A DNA stretch of 5,274 nucleotides from Sphingobacterium sp. UBA1575 (GTDB taxonomy: Bacteria; Bacteroidota; Bacteroidia; Sphingobacteriales; Sphingobacteriaceae): positions 286,150 through 291,423 of the forward strand of contig DCOH01000002.1 of assembly GCA_002322865.1 (NCBI GenBank), read 5' to 3'. The stretch's first letter is position 1; each line of letters starts with the position of its first letter. Shown piece by piece: positions 4,044 to 5,274 of the stretch. The translations under genes and the position numbers were made by a program. The notes under the pieces are model-generated. The model saw nothing but the letters and a program-made list of their open reading frames with translations, was not told where the DNA came from and made no database searches.

Positions 4044-5274
4044 TTGGTAAAGGAATTAATTATCGATTCAGTCCCCGATAAGGGGGTGACTATTGCTTTA
4101 CTACAGGACAAGCAACTTGTTGAGTTAAATCGAGAACAGGTCGGCAATAATTACGCGGTAGGAGATATTTACTTAGGGAGAGTAAAGAAGATCATGCCCG
4201 GATTGAATGCCGCTTTCGTAGATGTAGGTTACGAAAAGGATGCTTTCTTGCATTACCTCGATTTGGGACCTCAGGTTCAATCCTTGATCAAACTGACAAG
4301 GGTAGTAAAGAATGGCAGTTACCAAGAAAAACTGCTCAATAGTTTAAAGCTTGAAAAGGACATTGACAAATCAGGAAAAATTTCGGATATCTTAAGCCGG
4401 AACATGCTGTTGCCCGTACAGATTGCCAAAGAGCCAATCTCTACCAAAGGGCCAAGGCTGAGTTCTGACTTATCCATTGCTGGAAGGTTTGTTGTATTAG
4501 TACCTTTCTCAAGCTCGGTATCTATTTCCAAGAAAATCAAAGGAAGCACCGAACGTAATCGCCTAAAAAAGATTGTCGAAAGTATTAAACCGGCAAACTT
4601 TGGTGTAATAATCCGTACGGTGTCGGAAGGAAAGGGAGTTGATGAACTCCAAAAAGACCTTCTCGATCTGATCTCTAAATGGGAATTGTTTACCAAACGC
4701 CTTAAAACAGCCGAACCTCCACAAAAAGTGCTTGGAGAAATGGATCGCGCATCCACTATTTTACGCGATATCTTAACAGATGAATTCACCCATATTTATG
4801 TGAATGACCAAGACATCTATGAAGAGGTTAAATCCTATATTCAAGAGATCTCTCCAGACCTGGAAAAAATTGTAAAGCTCTATAAACATAAAGAGCCCAT
4901 TTTTGACCATTACGGTGTTGAGAAGCAAATCAAGGCGTCCTTTGGCAAAACCGTCAACCTGCAAGGAGGTGCTTACCTGGTGGTAGAACACACAGAAGCC
5001 CTACATGTAATTGACGTGAACAGCGGAAACCGCATTGCCAACAAGGAAAATCAAGAAGATAACGCCCTCCTGGTGAACAAGGAAGCGGCTAAAGAAATTG
5101 CCCGTCAACTTCGGTTGCGGGATATGGGTGGAATAGTAGTCATCGATTTTATCGATATGCACAAGCCCAACAACCGGAAGGAACTTTATGGTTTCTTAAA
5201 AGAGTGTATGGCAACTGACCGCGCTCGACACACCATTCTCCCTCCTAGTAAATTTGGTTTAGTACAGATCACTA
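4044..5274 (+). CDS. rng: RNase E/G family endoribonuclease, N-terminal part (cut by right edge)
   Basis: This is a single-strand-specific endoribonuclease for mRNA decay and rRNA processing; 410 codons plus one base are present. It starts VKELIIDSVPDKGVTIALLQ after a TTG at 4044. The S1 domain begins at G40 (GDIYLGRVKKIMPGLNAAFVDVG) and includes a longer insert than the E. coli enzyme. R191-T192 (IIRTVSEGKG) match the 5'-monophosphate sensor R169-T170 of RNase E. D324 and N326 (HVIDVNSGNR) and D368 (VVIDFIDM) match the Mg-binding D303, N305 and D346; spacing agrees to within one residue. The Zn-link CxxC and C-terminal part lie outside. TTG is chosen because TAG at 4038 closes the frame just upstream and no ATG in frame lies between; CTG at 4041 is a less likely alternative. 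Whether this is RNase G-like or longer cannot be told here. Confidence 0.95.
   Translation, partial: MVKELIIDSVPDKGVTIALLQDKQLVELNREQVGNNYAVGDIYLGRVKKIMPGLNAAFVDVGYEKDAFLHYLDLGPQVQSLIKLTRVVKNGSYQEKLLNSLKLEKDIDKSGKISDILSRNMLLPVQIAKEPISTKGPRLSSDLSIAGRFVVLVPFSSSVSISKKIKGSTERNRLKKIVESIKPANFGVIIRTVSEGKGVDELQKDLLDLISKWELFTKRLKTAEPPQKVLGEMDRASTILRDILTDEFTHIYVNDQDIYEEVKSYIQEISPDLEKIVKLYKHKEPIFDHYGVEKQIKASFGKTVNLQGGAYLVVEHTEALHVIDVNSGNRIANKENQEDNALLVNKEAAKEIARQLRLRDMGGIVVIDFIDMHKPNNRKELYGFLKECMATDRARHTILPPSKFGLVQIT

Noticed and set aside
4319..4789. Minus-strand open frame of 156 aa.
   Set aside because: It lies fully inside the RNase E/G gene, which has clear motifs; the Ser/Arg-rich translation has no recognisable domain.
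1..5274. Search by eye for tRNA, rRNA, CRISPR, transposase, integrase and toxin-antitoxin genes.
   Set aside because: No such sequence or encoded motif was found; all long open frames are explained by the listed genes.

Overview
The window looks like chromosome from a Bacteroidota species, most likely of the Sphingobacteriaceae (Pedobacter/Sphingobacterium type). The clues are matches to the Bacteroidota promoter consensus (TTTG, about 19 nt, TAnnTTTG), starts without Shine-Dalgarno sequences, a TonB-dependent receptor with an N-terminal carboxypeptidase-regulatory-like domain, a 29-residue AURKAIP1/COX24-type protein, and an RNase E/G of the Bacteroidota type. The genus is inferred from remembered protein resemblance only.

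Left part (1-2424): a TonB-dependent outer-membrane receptor runs leftward and is cut by the window edge; only its first 406 residues are present. It diverges from a rightward PLP-dependent enzyme of the alpha-oxoamine synthase (BioF/KBL/SPT) fold. The two share an intergenic region of about 140 bp with a good promoter for the enzyme and a weak one for the receptor. No biotin genes are visible, and the enzyme differs from BioF at several substrate-loop positions, so its reaction is left open.

Middle part (2425-3968): two tandem promoter-like sequences, associated with a 9-bp inverted repeat, lead into an apparent operon: an HU/IHF-family nucleoid protein, a membrane-anchored TPR protein 9 bp later, and a 29-aa, extremely basic ribosomal-type protein. 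The operon ends at a perfect 14-bp stem terminator with seven T residues.

Right part (3969-5274): a short leader with a perfect 8-bp stem-loop precedes an RNase E/G-family endoribonuclease, which starts at TTG and runs off the right edge. An in-frame ATG-AAG-TAG sits directly upstream of that TTG. Together the middle and right parts form a gene-expression neighbourhood: chromosome architecture, ribosome, and RNA turnover.

No mobile element, CRISPR array, tRNA or rRNA was seen, and nothing amounts to a new multi-gene system. The points most worth checking are the HU protein with Ile at the position of the DNA-intercalating proline, the RNase leader hairpin and unusual start, the atypical oxoamine-synthase-like enzyme, and the dual promoter/inverted repeat before the HU gene.
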